A DNA stretch of 64,000 nt from GCA-003244245 sp050699715. Lineage in GTDB: Bacteria; Actinomycetota; Actinomycetes; Mycobacteriales; Pseudonocardiaceae. The DNA is taken from the NCBI GenBank assembly GCA_050699715.1, contig JBOHFR010000019.1, positions 1-64,000 of the forward strand, read 5' to 3'. The translations under genes were made by a program, and so were the position numbers. Below are positions 42,173-51,027 of the stretch, piece by piece. The notes under the pieces are model-generated. The model was not told where the DNA came from and searched no databases. It was given only the letters and a program-made list of their open reading frames with translations. The number at the start of each line of letters is the position of its first letter. The first letter of the stretch is position 1.

Positions 42173-42502
42173 TCAGGGGCGGGCGAGCAGGGCGGCAGGG
42201 TCGGGGTTTCGGTGCGGCGGCGTCGAGCACTCGGTCCCACTCGGTCCCACTCGGTCCCACTCGCTCACGTCGAGCTCCCGGACCCGCACCGTCACCTGGT
42301 AGGGCTGGTCCCGGCTGCCCTGCACGTTCGCCCGCACCAGGCCAGGCATTATCTCCAGCGCGTCCACCGTGCCGCGCCGGGCGTAACCACGGCCCCGAGA
42401 CAGCCGGCTGGGGTCCAGCCGGGCCCGCTTCTCGAGCGCGATCAACCAGGCGGTGCCCCACCAGGTCGCGCCGAAGGCCCGGCGGCCGCTCTGCCCGGTC
42501 AT
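42173..42502 (-). pseudogene. Truncated SWIM-zinc-finger protein
   Basis: The 109 residues carry the N-terminus of SWIM-family partners of SNF2 helicases (RAFGATWWGTAWLIALEKRA, RGRGYARRGTVDALEI). After SEWDRV the frame is thrown off by a 10-bp tandem repeat, and the C-terminal part with the zinc-binding CxC...CxH motif is absent; the adjacent gene starts 22 bp later. Its ATG overlaps the SNF2 gene stop by 4 bp, the normal arrangement. Confidence 0.7.
42231..42260. repeat. 10-bp tandem repeat x3
   Basis: TCGGTCCCAC three times, inside the truncated SWIM gene. With one copy the frame reads SEWDRVLDAAA, the expected family sequence, so the two extra copies (20 bp) caused the frameshift. Confidence 0.85.
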
Positions 42503-43860
42503 GACGGGCTGCCCAGGCGGACCAGATCAGCCAGCTCAGTGTTGGACAGCTCAGTGATCCAGCTCTCCCCGGCGCCGACGACCGCGTCGGCCGGTTCCCG
42601 CTTGGTGGACAGCAGGGTGGCGATCCGGTCCTCGACGGTCCCCTCGGTAACCAGCTTGTGCACCTGCACGGCACGCTGCTGCCCAATCCGGTAGGCGCGG
42701 TCGGTGGCCTGGTCCTCTACCGTCGGGTTCCACCAGCGGTCGTAGTGGATCACGTGGCTGGCCCGGGTGAGGTTCAGCCCGACGCCGCCCGCTTTGATCG
42801 ACAGCAGCAGCACCGGCGCTGCGCCGTCCTGAAAATCGGCCACCATCTGCTCGCGGCGCTGCGCGCTGACCCCGCCGTGCAGGAACAGCGTCGGCACCCC
42901 CCGTGCGGTCAGGTGGGCTTGCACGAGGCGGCACATCTGCACGTACGGGCTGAACACCAGCACCGAGTCGCCTGCGTCGAGAATGACGTCGAGCAGCTCA
43001 TCCCGGGCGGTGAGCTTGCCGGAGCGGCTCGGCAGCGGACCGTCCTCGTGCAGGTACTGCGCGGGGTGGTCCAGTCCAGCCAGGGTGGCGTGGAGCCCCT
43101 CAGGCGGCGCCAGATCGCTTTTCTCCGCCGCGGCGAGTCGCTCGATCAGCTCGGTGCCGGTGTCGAGCAGATCAGCGATGCTGCGCAGCGCGAGCATACC
43201 GGCGAAGGGCTCGTCGGGCTTGCCGGGCGGCTCGACCCGCAGGACCGGGCGGGCGCCAGCGGCCAGCGCCGCGTCGGTCTCGGCGAGCCATCCGGTCAGC
43301 TCCCCGGTCTCGACGGGCTCGCGGGCGGCGAAGGCGGGTGCTGTGCTGGCCCGCGCTGCGGCGGCGGTGCGGACGGTGACGTCGGCGATCGCGTCCCACA
43401 GCGCCCGGACCAGCGCCTGCGGCGAGCGGATTCGCAGCGGGCCGGCTCCCGCGACGGGCAGCGCGTGCGCGTGCGCGGGCATTGCGTCGGTGAGCTCGGC
43501 CAGCCACCGCGCGTCTGCGGGGTCCAGCGGCCCGGCCCGCCAGGCGCCGTACCCGGCGGGGGTGGCGGTGGGCAGCAGCCGCCCCCGCGCGACCAGCCCG
43601 ACCCCGGCCGTCGCCGCGCTCGCCCAAGCGGCTAGCGCGGGATCGGTACCGTCTCGCGGCAGGGCGAGTAGCTCGGGCAGCGCGTCGCCGATCGGGATCA
43701 GCCGGGCGGGCACCGTCTTTCGCCTGATGGCGCTGCCCGCAGGCAGCGCCAGTTCGATCTCCTCCGGGCCCTCGCCGTAGAGCGCCAGCCGTCCCTCGCG
43801 GGGCGGATCGGCAGGCAGGAACACAGCAGGACGGCGGTGGTCGAGCAGCACGCGCGGCAC
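42499..43860 (-). CDS. SNF2-family protein lacking the ATP-binding core
   Basis: 453 residues where the family has about 1000. The N-terminal 'SNF2 helicase-associated' domain (to about residue 220, ending RPVLRVEPPGKPDEP) is followed within about 45 residues by the helicase C-terminal domain (HPAQYLHEDGPLPSRSGKL, VLVFSPYVQM, INYDRWWNP-like YDRWWNPTVEDQATDRAYRI). The DExx motor domain with Walker A/B is missing by an in-frame internal deletion. The frame is open but an ATPase activity is impossible. Its partner SWIM gene is broken as well. Confidence 0.8.
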   Translation of the reverse strand: MPRVLLDHRRPAVFLPADPPREGRLALYGEGPEEIELALPAGSAIRRKTVPARLIPIGDALPELLALPRDGTDPALAAWASAATAGVGLVARGRLLPTATPAGYGAWRAGPLDPADARWLAELTDAMPAHAHALPVAGAGPLRIRSPQALVRALWDAIADVTVRTAAAARASTAPAFAAREPVETGELTGWLAETDAALAAGARPVLRVEPPGKPDEPFAGMLALRSIADLLDTGTELIERLAAAEKSDLAPPEGLHATLAGLDHPAQYLHEDGPLPSRSGKLTARDELLDVILDAGDSVLVFSPYVQMCRLVQAHLTARGVPTLFLHGGVSAQRREQMVADFQDGAAPVLLLSIKAGGVGLNLTRASHVIHYDRWWNPTVEDQATDRAYRIGQQRAVQVHKLVTEGTVEDRIATLLSTKREPADAVVGAGESWITELSNTELADLVRLGSPS

Positions 43861-43983
43861 TGTAGTGCCCGGGCACTACGCAGGTGCTCGAGCGGGGTGG
43901 CAGGATGCGCGCATCGTGAGCACCCGACACCGGGAAGCGGAGCAACGGCGGGTGGGACTTCTAGCGGAAAGGTGTGGCATACC

Positions 43984-44526
43984 GTGGCGCAACGTATGGT
44001 TCGCTTCTCAGACTTGACCAATAAGATTATCGAAGACGACAGTGTGGTCCGCATCGTCGTTGAACAGCATCCGGCTCTCGGCAATGGCCCCGTGGAGCTC
44101 GAGGCCGCCCAGGACGAGGTTGAGCTCATCCGCAAGGGTGCGCTGAGCGTCGTCAGTCTCAAGCTTTACCAGGGGAATGGCTCAGAGCCAGAGGCTGTTA
44201 CGATGGAGATCGAGGAATTCAACAAGCTCGCGGGCGGCACGGATATGGTGGACGTCATCCGGCGGGCCCAACCGGCGTATCCGCCCCGCAAGCAAGCTAG
44301 GCCAGCCGCAGCATCGGCGATCGACAAGTTGGACTACTCGGCGCTGGAGCATGCCGGAAAGCCCCATCGAGGTAAGGTCACAGACGCCGAGAAGGAGGCC
44401 GTGCGCAATAACCTGCCGGTTATCAACGAACGGCTGAAGCAGGACGGCATCCGCACCATCGACCCGGATAACGCGGAGCACGTGGCGCGGTATGGTCTTG
44501 AAGATCTGGCGAAGGAGGCCGGGTGA
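43984..44526 (+). CDS. Hypothetical protein, Lsr2-like length, family unknown
   Basis: 180 residues from GTG 43984 (GGAAAGG upstream). Sequence features: MVRFSDLTNKIIEDD, a beta-rich middle (LSVVSLKLYQGNG), an Ala/Pro hinge, and a helical C-terminus (TDAEKEAVRNNLPVINERLK, IDPDNAEHVARYGL). The last part resembles the non-specific DNA-binding tail seen in some nucleoid proteins, but I do not recognise the family. Convergent with the next toxin-antitoxin pair. Confidence 0.5.
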   Translation: MAQRMVRFSDLTNKIIEDDSVVRIVVEQHPALGNGPVELEAAQDEVELIRKGALSVVSLKLYQGNGSEPEAVTMEIEEFNKLAGGTDMVDVIRRAQPAYPPRKQARPAAASAIDKLDYSALEHAGKPHRGKVTDAEKEAVRNNLPVINERLKQDGIRTIDPDNAEHVARYGLEDLAKEAG

Positions 44527-44584
44527 AGGAGGCTGGGGCCCTTATGACCGTCGACCTTGCCCCGTCCGGTCCGACCGCACACAC

Positions 44585-44905
44585 CTACGCGGGAGGAGCT
44601 GCCGATTCGTGCAGCATCATGAATAACCGTGTGTGGGCCTCTGACAGAGTCTCCGGACTCACCGATCCCACACGCTGCACGCACACTCGTTTCGGGGTGC
44701 TGTCGAGGTGGGCGGGCCACACGTGCCAGTCCCGCTCACCGGGAATCGGGAAGCTGTACGGGCCGCGTTCGTCCCTCACTTCCATCGCCAGCAGGTGAGG
44801 GAGCCCGCTGTCCAGGTTGAACATGTCGCTGGAGATCACGAGCACGCGGTAGCGGTCGCTGCCGACCGCGACTTCCCAGACCTCGCCCTTGCGGAACACG
44901 CTCAC
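44585..44905 (-). CDS. MazF/PemK-like toxin (second module)
   Basis: 106 residues. The PemK/MazF barrel opening FRKGEVWEVAVGSDRYRVLVISSD is clear, followed by RVCVQRVGSVSPETLSEA, the usual C-terminal strand-helix. Expected mRNA endonuclease. It overlaps the upstream antitoxin by 4 bp (44902-44905). Confidence 0.75.
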   Translation of the reverse strand: MSVFRKGEVWEVAVGSDRYRVLVISSDMFNLDSGLPHLLAMEVRDERGPYSFPIPGERDWHVWPAHLDSTPKRVCVQRVGSVSPETLSEAHTRLFMMLHESAAPPA

Positions 44906-45141
44906 GCGGAGCCACTGTCGCGCCGGCTCGACCGGCGTGCCGCGTGGCGGGCGGCGCCGTGGTCAGCGTGCTCGGGATGGGCCGCGCACCACGCTGCGGA
45001 CTCGGCGGTGAGCTGACGGAACACCTCGCGAGACACTGCGGACAGGATCCAGGAGTGCACGGACCGGTCGGCGCGCTCGGCCGCGTCCGTGACCTGGCGA
45101 TGGAGCGCATCATCGAACTGAACGGTCATTCTCTTTGACAT
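44902..45141 (-). CDS. Arc/CopG-type ribbon-helix-helix antitoxin
   Basis: 79 residues: ribbon-helix-helix MSKRMTVQFDDALHRQVTDA, ADRSVHSWILSAV, with a long His/Ala/Arg-rich toxin-binding tail. Directly upstream of the MazF-like toxin. No Shine-Dalgarno sequence; TAAAAT (minus strand, 45148-45153) ends 6 bp before the ATG, so the mRNA is probably leaderless. Confidence 0.75.
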   Translation of the reverse strand: MSKRMTVQFDDALHRQVTDAAERADRSVHSWILSAVSREVFRQLTAESAAWCAAHPEHADHGAARHAARRSSRRDSGSA

Positions 45142-45147
45142 GCCACA

Positions 45148-45153
45148 ATTTTA
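45148..45153 (-). promoter_or_regulatory. -10 hexamer of a probably leaderless toxin-antitoxin transcript
   Basis: TAAAAT read on the minus strand, six bases before the ATG of the antitoxin; the spacing is identical to that of the MazEF-like module at 6318-6330. Confidence 0.45.
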
Positions 45154-45348
45154 CACCACCATCTTACAGTGTCTTCATGTACCACCAAGCCCTGAGGTCG
45201 GTGGCTAGTGAGAGTCGTCATCTGAGTGTCAGTGCGGAGGCGTCACGAGATCGTCAGTGACGCACCGGCGAGTGGGCCGGGGTTTGCACTGTTCATCGGT
45301 ACAGTTTGCCGGCCGGGCGCGGTAGTTCCGGGTTGGGCGGAGAGTCAC

Positions 45349-45609
45349 TCATGCCGCCCTCGCCCGGAGATCACCTTGTGGCGGTCCATCGGGAAGACCG
45401 CCGCGGTGCCAGCGGTGCCTGCCGGACGGCGCGAAGTGCTCGGCGACGGGTTGGGACCCGTGTCCGTCCAGGGCGCGCATCTTTGTCTCCCACAGGCTGG
45501 TCACATCCACGATCGCCGAGGTGCAGGGGGCGACCGTCACGGGGGCGGGCCGGTCTCGCCATTCGTAATATTCCGGCCTGGGCACCTCGGCCCACTCGCG
45601 CATCTTCAC
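45349..45609 (-). pseudogene. Gene remnant, possibly PIG-L/LmbE deacetylase tail
   Basis: The 86-residue frame reads EVPRPEYYEWRDRPAPVTVA then STAIVDV-like SAIVDVTSLWETKMRALDGHGSQ, which resembles the C-terminal region of LmbE/PIG-L deacetylases. No N-terminal HPDDE-type motif is found upstream. Low-confidence assignment in a decayed segment. Confidence 0.3.
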
Positions 45610-45642
45610 GATGGGAACCCAGCCTTTTGCGCATTCGTCCCA

Positions 45643-46572
45643 TCAAGAGCTCCGGACTGTGACATTCGGACCCCTCTCCGCTTCGAAGAGGGGCATGCAG
45701 GCTTCTTGCGATCTTGATAACTCCCCGACCAACAACCCCACACCAAGTTGGCCATTGTACAAACTCCTGCTGAAGCCAGAAGGGAAGACGCCCACCGCGG
45801 CCCGATCGGCTAGCTTCCGTGCGCGCACCAACCATTCTCGATCGCCTGTATGCATGTAGAAATCGAGCAACGCATACGCTTGCCCAGCAAGACCGCAGCA
45901 GAGGTTTCCGAGCGTGTCGGCTTGCTCCCACGAATTTTTGGCGGCCCGCTCGGCAAGCGTTAGGTACCGCTGGTCAGCGAATAGCCGGTGCGCGAGAGTC
46001 CAAAGGTATATGAATCCCGCGCTACCGTTACACCAACCCACCATGTACTCGTTTGTATGCTTTCGATACTCGAGTCTTACTTTCCGTCGCCATCGGATGC
46101 CGCTACCATAAGGCTCGCCGCAGTCCGCCAGCTGTTCTAGGCGCGACCTAAGAGCGGTTGGAACCTTCTGGTTCGAAGCCTGACGCCACCGCATGGTTGC
46201 GTAAAGTACGCCCGCCCATCCGTGCGCAATCCCCAGGAAGGGAAAGTCATAACACTCCGCTATTGCAGGAAGAGATCCTAGTTCATCCGAGATACCTCGT
46301 GCAACATCATTTCCGAGCTGAATCAGACGAGCGGTGTCTAGCAATGGGTTGACTGGCATTGTCTCAAGCAGCAGTGAGCAGCCGATTAGCGTTCCGCATC
46401 TACCGAGCGTGACATCAAGATTTTCACAATCCGCTCCCGATGCGTCAACGAATGCTGTCGCTGCCGCCTGCAGTGAGACCATGTCGCCCATCGCTTGAGC
46501 CCAAGCAGGGCTTGTCAAGGGACACGCCGACCTGAACGGTGGCGGACGCGAGACGTGAACGGTGGTGGACAA
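45643..46572 (-). pseudogene. LanC-like cyclase-domain remnant with CCG motif
   Basis: From about residue 23 on (46509 downwards) this is a LanC domain: LDVTLGRCGTLIGCSLLLE, FLGIAHGWAG, zinc ligand C181 in GWCNGS, then C225-C226 in LCCGLAGQAYALLDFY and SLYNGQLGVG near the end. The CCG in place of the usual CHG is the Cys3-zinc type known from ProcM-like LanM enzymes. The first 22 codons derive from insertion-sequence debris, and the dehydratase or kinase part of a full lanthionine synthetase is missing. Best read as a 5'-truncated gene; no precursor peptide is seen next to it. Confidence 0.65.
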
Positions 46573-46695
46573 CAGAACTGAACGGTGGTGGCCACCGGCC
46601 GTGTGGTCGGGTTAGGTCAAGGCTTTGACCCCCTGTCCGGTGAGGGCTTGGGAGAGTCGGACGCTGTCGCCGTGTCCGCAGCCACCGGACGCAAC
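46525..46695 (-). mobile_element. Insertion-sequence remnant
   Basis: TGAACGGTGG occurs at 46533, 46556 and 46579, a 23-bp period typical of IS ends with multiple terminal repeats (for example IS21-like). Next to it, on the minus strand, a frame ends VRLSQALTGQGVKALT then a stop at about 46615, looking like the tail of a transposition gene. The element borders the truncated LanC gene and probably caused the truncation. Confidence 0.4.
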
Positions 46696-46731
46696 TGGTG
46701 GGAATCAGTGCGCACCATGTCCGCCAGTGTG

Positions 46732-46988
46732 GAGAGCGAAACTTTTTGGGGGAGGTAGCGCTGAGCTGAGGGTTGGTGCTGGCGGGCCGGGTCGAGGGCG
46801 GTGCTCCTCCGGGCCAGGGCTTGTTGATCGAGGTGTGTTGGTTGAACCCGGGTTAACTGCGGTGGGAGGTCGTCGGCGAGTTGCTCGTGAGGGGGGCCCG
46901 GACACGGATCAGCATCGCCGCCGTGGGACCTGACACGCCGGTACTGACCCCCAGCTCAGCGCTACCTCCCCCAAAAAGTTTCGCTCTC
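46732..46988. mobile_element. 257-bp MITE-like element
   Basis: Terminal inverted repeats 46732-46768 and 46952-46988 match perfectly over 37 bp (outer end GAGAGCGAAACTTTTTGG), with five further bases matching after one mismatch. The interior is non-coding. No clear target-site duplication is visible. Possibly a non-autonomous transposon. Confidence 0.65.
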
Positions 46989-47831
46989 GGATCAGGGGGA
47001 GGCCGGTCGCGTTTGCGGGGGGTGGGGCACGGTCGTTTCACGATCGCATAGGTGGGCCAGGAATCCGCGACCAGCCGCTGCCCAAGGATGATCCCGCCGG
47101 TGCCTGGGTATCTCGCCTGCGCTGGGGTTCCGCCTCCGGGTGAACTCGGAACTTCTTGTTGTGCCGCTCGGCGAGGATGTGATCCGTGACGACCAGGCGA
47201 CCGCAGTAGATCATGCTGTCGCCGACTTTTCGGCGTCGAGATTCTGGCTCCACAACTTCGAGCCAAGCTTCCGGTCGTCGGGGTCGAGGTGACCCTTCGC
47301 CAGGCGTTTGATCATTAACTCTACGATGGCCGCGCCGTGTTCAACTAGGCCATCTAGCGCCGGGCCAAGCCGTAGTCCCCGCGGTGAGAGCCCGTTATTC
47401 GGGTCAACTCCGTACCAGTCGGCGGCCACCATCACAGCTACCTGCTTCGGGGTGGTATCGAACAGCTTCGCGATGCCTGCGAGTGCCTCTCGGTGTCAAT
47501 GTCCGAAGTCATCTGCACGGCTGACCTGCGGTTTGCAGGGGATCGTGCAGATGAGTGTGGATATCTGTCTGTCTGTGCTCGTGTGCACTAATGTCCACTT
47601 TGTTCTGTACTCCTGTGCGCGACGGCGAGTGCCGTGGATGCAGGACGAGCTGCCTTCGTCAACGAAAAACCAGGTCAGCCAAGACGCATCGCGTGACGAC
47701 CCCACATTGGCGCCCGCGGATCCGAACATGCGCAGGGGAGTACGGACATCCGTGCAGACAACTTCGGACATTGACAGCGGGACCTGGTTACCGACCGGTT
47801 CACCCAACACCAGATCAACGCCGACCCCCAG
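46989..47831. other. Degenerate region between the MITE and asd
   Basis: Only short open frames on the minus strand. One (47435 to 47211) reads VAADWYGVDPNNGLSPRGLR ... AAIVELMIKRLAKGHLDPDD and appears to continue upstream as KLFDTTPKQVAV, suggesting the tail of an unknown gene. I find no intact gene here. Confidence 0.4.
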
Positions 47832-48953
47832 CTACAGGTCACCGTCGTGACCTGATCTCTGGCTGCTCAGCTCACCCGCGAGAGTCTCGGCGACCTCATA
47901 GGTGTTCAGCGCCGCGCCTTTGCGCAGGTTGTCCCCGCAGACGAAGAAGTCCAGCGTGTTGGTGAAGTCCAGGGCCTGGCGAATCCGGCCGACGTAGGTC
48001 GGGTCCGTGCCCACGACCGCAGCCGGGGTCGGCCACACCCCGGCCGCCGGATCGTCGGCCAGCACGATGGTCGGCGCCGCGGCGAAGACCTTCCGGGCCT
48101 GCTCCACGGTGACCGGCTGGGCGAACACCGCGTGCACCGCCAGCGAGTGCGTGGTGACCACCGGTACTCGCACGCAGGTGGCCGACACCCTGAGATCCGG
48201 GATGCCGAGAATCTTGCGGGACTCGTTGCGGACCTTGAGCTCCTCTGAGGTCCAGCCGCCGGAGGTGAGCGATCCGGCCCAGGGGACCACGTTCATCGCC
48301 AATGGTGCCGGAAACGGTGACTGGGCGGGCAGCCCCGCCGTGGCCAGTGCTTCGGCGACGTCTCCGCCGCGTATCCCGACGCCTTTGCCAGCCACTGCGG
48401 CGAGTTCAGCGTACAAGCGGTCAACACCGTCGCGCCCCGCGCCGGAAGCGGCTTGGTAGCTGGCTACGACCAGTTCGGTGAGGCCGAACTGGTCGTGCAG
48501 CGCACCCACCGCCGTCATCATTGACAGCGTCGTGCAGTTGGGGTTGGCGATGATCCCTTTCGGCCGGTGGGCGAGCGCTGCGGCGTTGATCTCCGGAACC
48601 ACCAAGGGAACGTCAGGATCCATCCGGAACGCGCCAGAGTTGTCCACCACGATCGCGCCCCGCGCCACGGCAATCGGGGCCCACTGCTCGGAGATCTCGT
48701 CCGGGACGTCGAACATCGCGATGTCCACGCCGTCGAAGGCCTCCGGAGTGAGTCGCAGGACAACGTGCTGCTCGCCCCGCACAGCGATCTTCTTTCCGGT
48801 CGATCGGGCCGAGGCGATCAACCGGATCTCGCCCCAGGGCACCGACGGACGCGAGTCAATGACATCGATCATGACGCTACCGACCGCACCGGTGGCACCG
48901 ACGATGGCGAGGGTGAGGGCGGTACCTTCCGGGGCACCCACACCCGAGATCAT
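47832..48953 (-). CDS. asd: Aspartate-semialdehyde dehydrogenase
   Basis: 373 residues. NADP-binding LAIVGATGAVGSVM at the N-terminus, phosphate-binding SARSTGKKI, the catalytic Cys in IIANPNCTTLSMM, and VRVPVVTTHSLAVH with the active-site His. Converts aspartyl phosphate to aspartate semialdehyde, for lysine, threonine, methionine and diaminopimelate synthesis. It overlaps lysC by 4 bp (48950-48953), the usual actinobacterial ask-asd operon. Confidence 0.95.
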   Translation of the reverse strand: MISGVGAPEGTALTLAIVGATGAVGSVMIDVIDSRPSVPWGEIRLIASARSTGKKIAVRGEQHVVLRLTPEAFDGVDIAMFDVPDEISEQWAPIAVARGAIVVDNSGAFRMDPDVPLVVPEINAAALAHRPKGIIANPNCTTLSMMTAVGALHDQFGLTELVVASYQAASGAGRDGVDRLYAELAAVAGKGVGIRGGDVAEALATAGLPAQSPFPAPLAMNVVPWAGSLTSGGWTSEELKVRNESRKILGIPDLRVSATCVRVPVVTTHSLAVHAVFAQPVTVEQARKVFAAAPTIVLADDPAAGVWPTPAAVVGTDPTYVGRIRQALDFTNTLDFFVCGDNLRKGAALNTYEVAETLAGELSSQRSGHDGDL

Positions 48954-50215
48954 TTTCCGGTTCCGGCGTAGACGACGGCGTGCTCGTCGCCGCCCAGTTC
49001 GAACGCCTCGTGGATCGCGCGCACCGCGTCGTCCAGCTGTTCAGCGCGGACCAGCACCGAGATCCGGATCTCCGAGGTGTTGATGGTCTCGATATTGACC
49101 CCGGCTTGGGCGAGCGCCTCGCAGAATCGCGCAGTGACCCCGGGGTGGGAACGCATCCCCGCGCCGATCAGCGACACCTTGCCAACGTGGTTATCGCACA
49201 GCACGTCGGCGAAACCGATCCGCGACTGCATCGCACGAAGAGCCTTGACCGCGACGGGCGCGTCGAGCTTGGGCAGCGTGAAGGTGACGTCGGTGCGGCC
49301 GGTGTCGCTGTGCGAGATGTTCTGGAGCACCATGTCGATATTGAGCTCAGCGTCGGCGATCACGCGGAAGATGTGGGCGGCCTTGCCAAGCTCGTCAGGC
49401 ACCCCAGTGACGGTGATTTTCGACTCAGAACGATCATGCGCGACGCCGGTGAGCATAGCTTGTTCCACGGTGAGATCCTCCACTGATCCAGATACCATGG
49501 TGCCTCGATTGCGGCTATACGACGAGCGAACGCGCACGGCAATGTGATTGCGCCGGGCGTATTCGACGCAGCGCAGCATGAGCACTCGCGCCCCGCATGC
49601 CGCCATCTCCAGCATCTCCTCGTAGGTGATGGTGTCGAGTTTGCGGGCATCGGGCACAATCCGCGGATCGGCGGAATACACGCCATCGACATCGGTATAG
49701 ATCTCGCACACGTCCGCCCGTAGCGCAGCTGCCAGCGCGATCGCTGTGACATCGGAACCGCCACGACCCAACGTGGTGACGTCCTTGGTGTCTTGGGCCA
49801 CCCCCTGGAACCCGGCCACCAGGGCCACCGCTCCCTGATCCAGCGCATCGCGCACTCTGCCCGGCGTCACATCGATGATGCGGGCCCTGCCGTGCGCGCC
49901 GGTGGTGATCACCCCGGCCTGTGAGCCAGTGAACGAGCGGGCATCCACACCCAGCGCCTGCACCGCCATCGCGACCAGCGCGTTAGAGATCCGCTCGCCC
50001 GCGGTCAGCAGCATGTCGAGCTCACGCTGATGGGGTTGCGCGGACACCTGACTAGCGAGCTCGAGCAACTCGTCGGAGGTGTCACCCATCGCCGAGACCA
50101 CCACCACCACCTCGTTGCCGCCCTGGCGCGTCTCGACGATCCGTTTGGCTACCTTCTTGATCCGTTCAGCGGTGTCCACTGATGAGCCGCCGTACTTCTG
50201 GACAACGAGCGCCAC
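48950..50215 (-). CDS. lysC: Aspartokinase
   Basis: 421 residues. The kinase domain starts VALVVQKYGGSSVDTAERIK and holds GGSDVTAIALAAAL-like sequence; two C-terminal ACT domains (DRSESKITVTGVPDE, KVSLIGAGMRSHPGVTARF) would give feedback control by Lys/Thr. GTG 50215 is chosen for GGAGGTC directly upstream and the family start. As in Corynebacterium, a beta subunit could start internally near MLTGVAHD, but I cannot prove it. Confidence 0.95.
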   Translation of the reverse strand: MALVVQKYGGSSVDTAERIKKVAKRIVETRQGGNEVVVVVSAMGDTSDELLELASQVSAQPHQRELDMLLTAGERISNALVAMAVQALGVDARSFTGSQAGVITTGAHGRARIIDVTPGRVRDALDQGAVALVAGFQGVAQDTKDVTTLGRGGSDVTAIALAAALRADVCEIYTDVDGVYSADPRIVPDARKLDTITYEEMLEMAACGARVLMLRCVEYARRNHIAVRVRSSYSRNRGTMVSGSVEDLTVEQAMLTGVAHDRSESKITVTGVPDELGKAAHIFRVIADAELNIDMVLQNISHSDTGRTDVTFTLPKLDAPVAVKALRAMQSRIGFADVLCDNHVGKVSLIGAGMRSHPGVTARFCEALAQAGVNIETINTSEIRISVLVRAEQLDDAVRAIHEAFELGGDEHAVVYAGTGK

Positions 50216-50239
50216 GACGACCTCCAGACACACAATGAT

Positions 50240-50274
50240 GGGCCGTGCCCCCTCAGTTGCAGGGGGCACGGCCC
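50240..50274 (-). terminator. 13-bp hairpin just upstream of lysC
   Basis: Perfect inverted repeat (50240-50252, 50262-50274), loop of nine. It follows the DUF4383 gene (stop at 50291) and precedes the lysC start by 25 bp. It is either the terminator of that gene or lies in the lysC leader. Confidence 0.65.
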
Positions 50275-50290
50275 TTAGGAGGGCTGCAGC

Positions 50291-50761
50291 TTACGCGGTA
50301 GCGACTCGCCGGCCGCTCAGCACCCTCAGCAGGCCAGTACCGAATATCAGGGTCGCCAGAGCGGTCGCCAAGTGCAGGTAGTTGTCCGGATCAGTGGGAG
50401 TGATGGCCAGCAGTGGAAGGTAACCCAGGAAACCGATCACGGTTGCCAGCAGGTAGACGCCGGCGATAGCGATGTTCAGCCCCTCGTTCCCGGCAGCGGT
50501 AAGCGCGAACGCCCCCAGGAACCACAACAAGCCGACCGCGATGTGCACGATGTTGTGGTAGGGGTTCAGCATGAAGATCCCCAAGAAAGCACGACCGGGG
50601 ATCATCTCAGTGGGGTTGTTGAAGCCGGTGGTCCAGAACCCGATGACCCCGCCGACGAAGTAGATGCTGCCGAGAACCATCGAGGCGTTCTGCTCAAGCG
50701 GCCTCGCCGGCCTGGTCTGGATCTTGATCCCGAACTTGTCTTCTGGAGTAGCAAACGTCAT
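50291..50761 (-). CDS. DUF4383 membrane protein
   Basis: 156 residues with four transmembrane helices (ASMVLGSIYFVGGVIGFW, FLGIFMLNPYHNIVHIAVGLLWFLG, LNIAIAGVYLLATVIGFLG, YLHLATALATLIFGTGLL). The LNPYHNIVHIAVG motif marks the DUF4383 family. GGAAGGGG precedes ATG 50761; the frame reaches 50842. Function unknown. Confidence 0.8.
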   Translation of the reverse strand: MTFATPEDKFGIKIQTRPARPLEQNASMVLGSIYFVGGVIGFWTTGFNNPTEMIPGRAFLGIFMLNPYHNIVHIAVGLLWFLGAFALTAAGNEGLNIAIAGVYLLATVIGFLGYLPLLAITPTDPDNYLHLATALATLIFGTGLLRVLSGRRVATA

Positions 50762-51027
50762 GTCCGTCCCCTTCCACTCGACACCGACTGCACTCGACAT
50801 CGACGACTCAACGGTGAGGTGCGCAGGCATGCGCAGCGCCACGACCTCGTGTCCCTAGGTAGGCAGTTCGGCTCGCGACGGCCCACGGTTCACCTGCTGG
50901 CCGATGCACCACCCTATCGGATGCCGAGCGCCTCCGCCGCCGGGGTGGTCGCTTGACGGTCACTCAGCGCGAGTACCATGCTGCACTCCGTGACGAAACG
51001 TTGAGCTTCTGACGGAAGTGGGCACAT

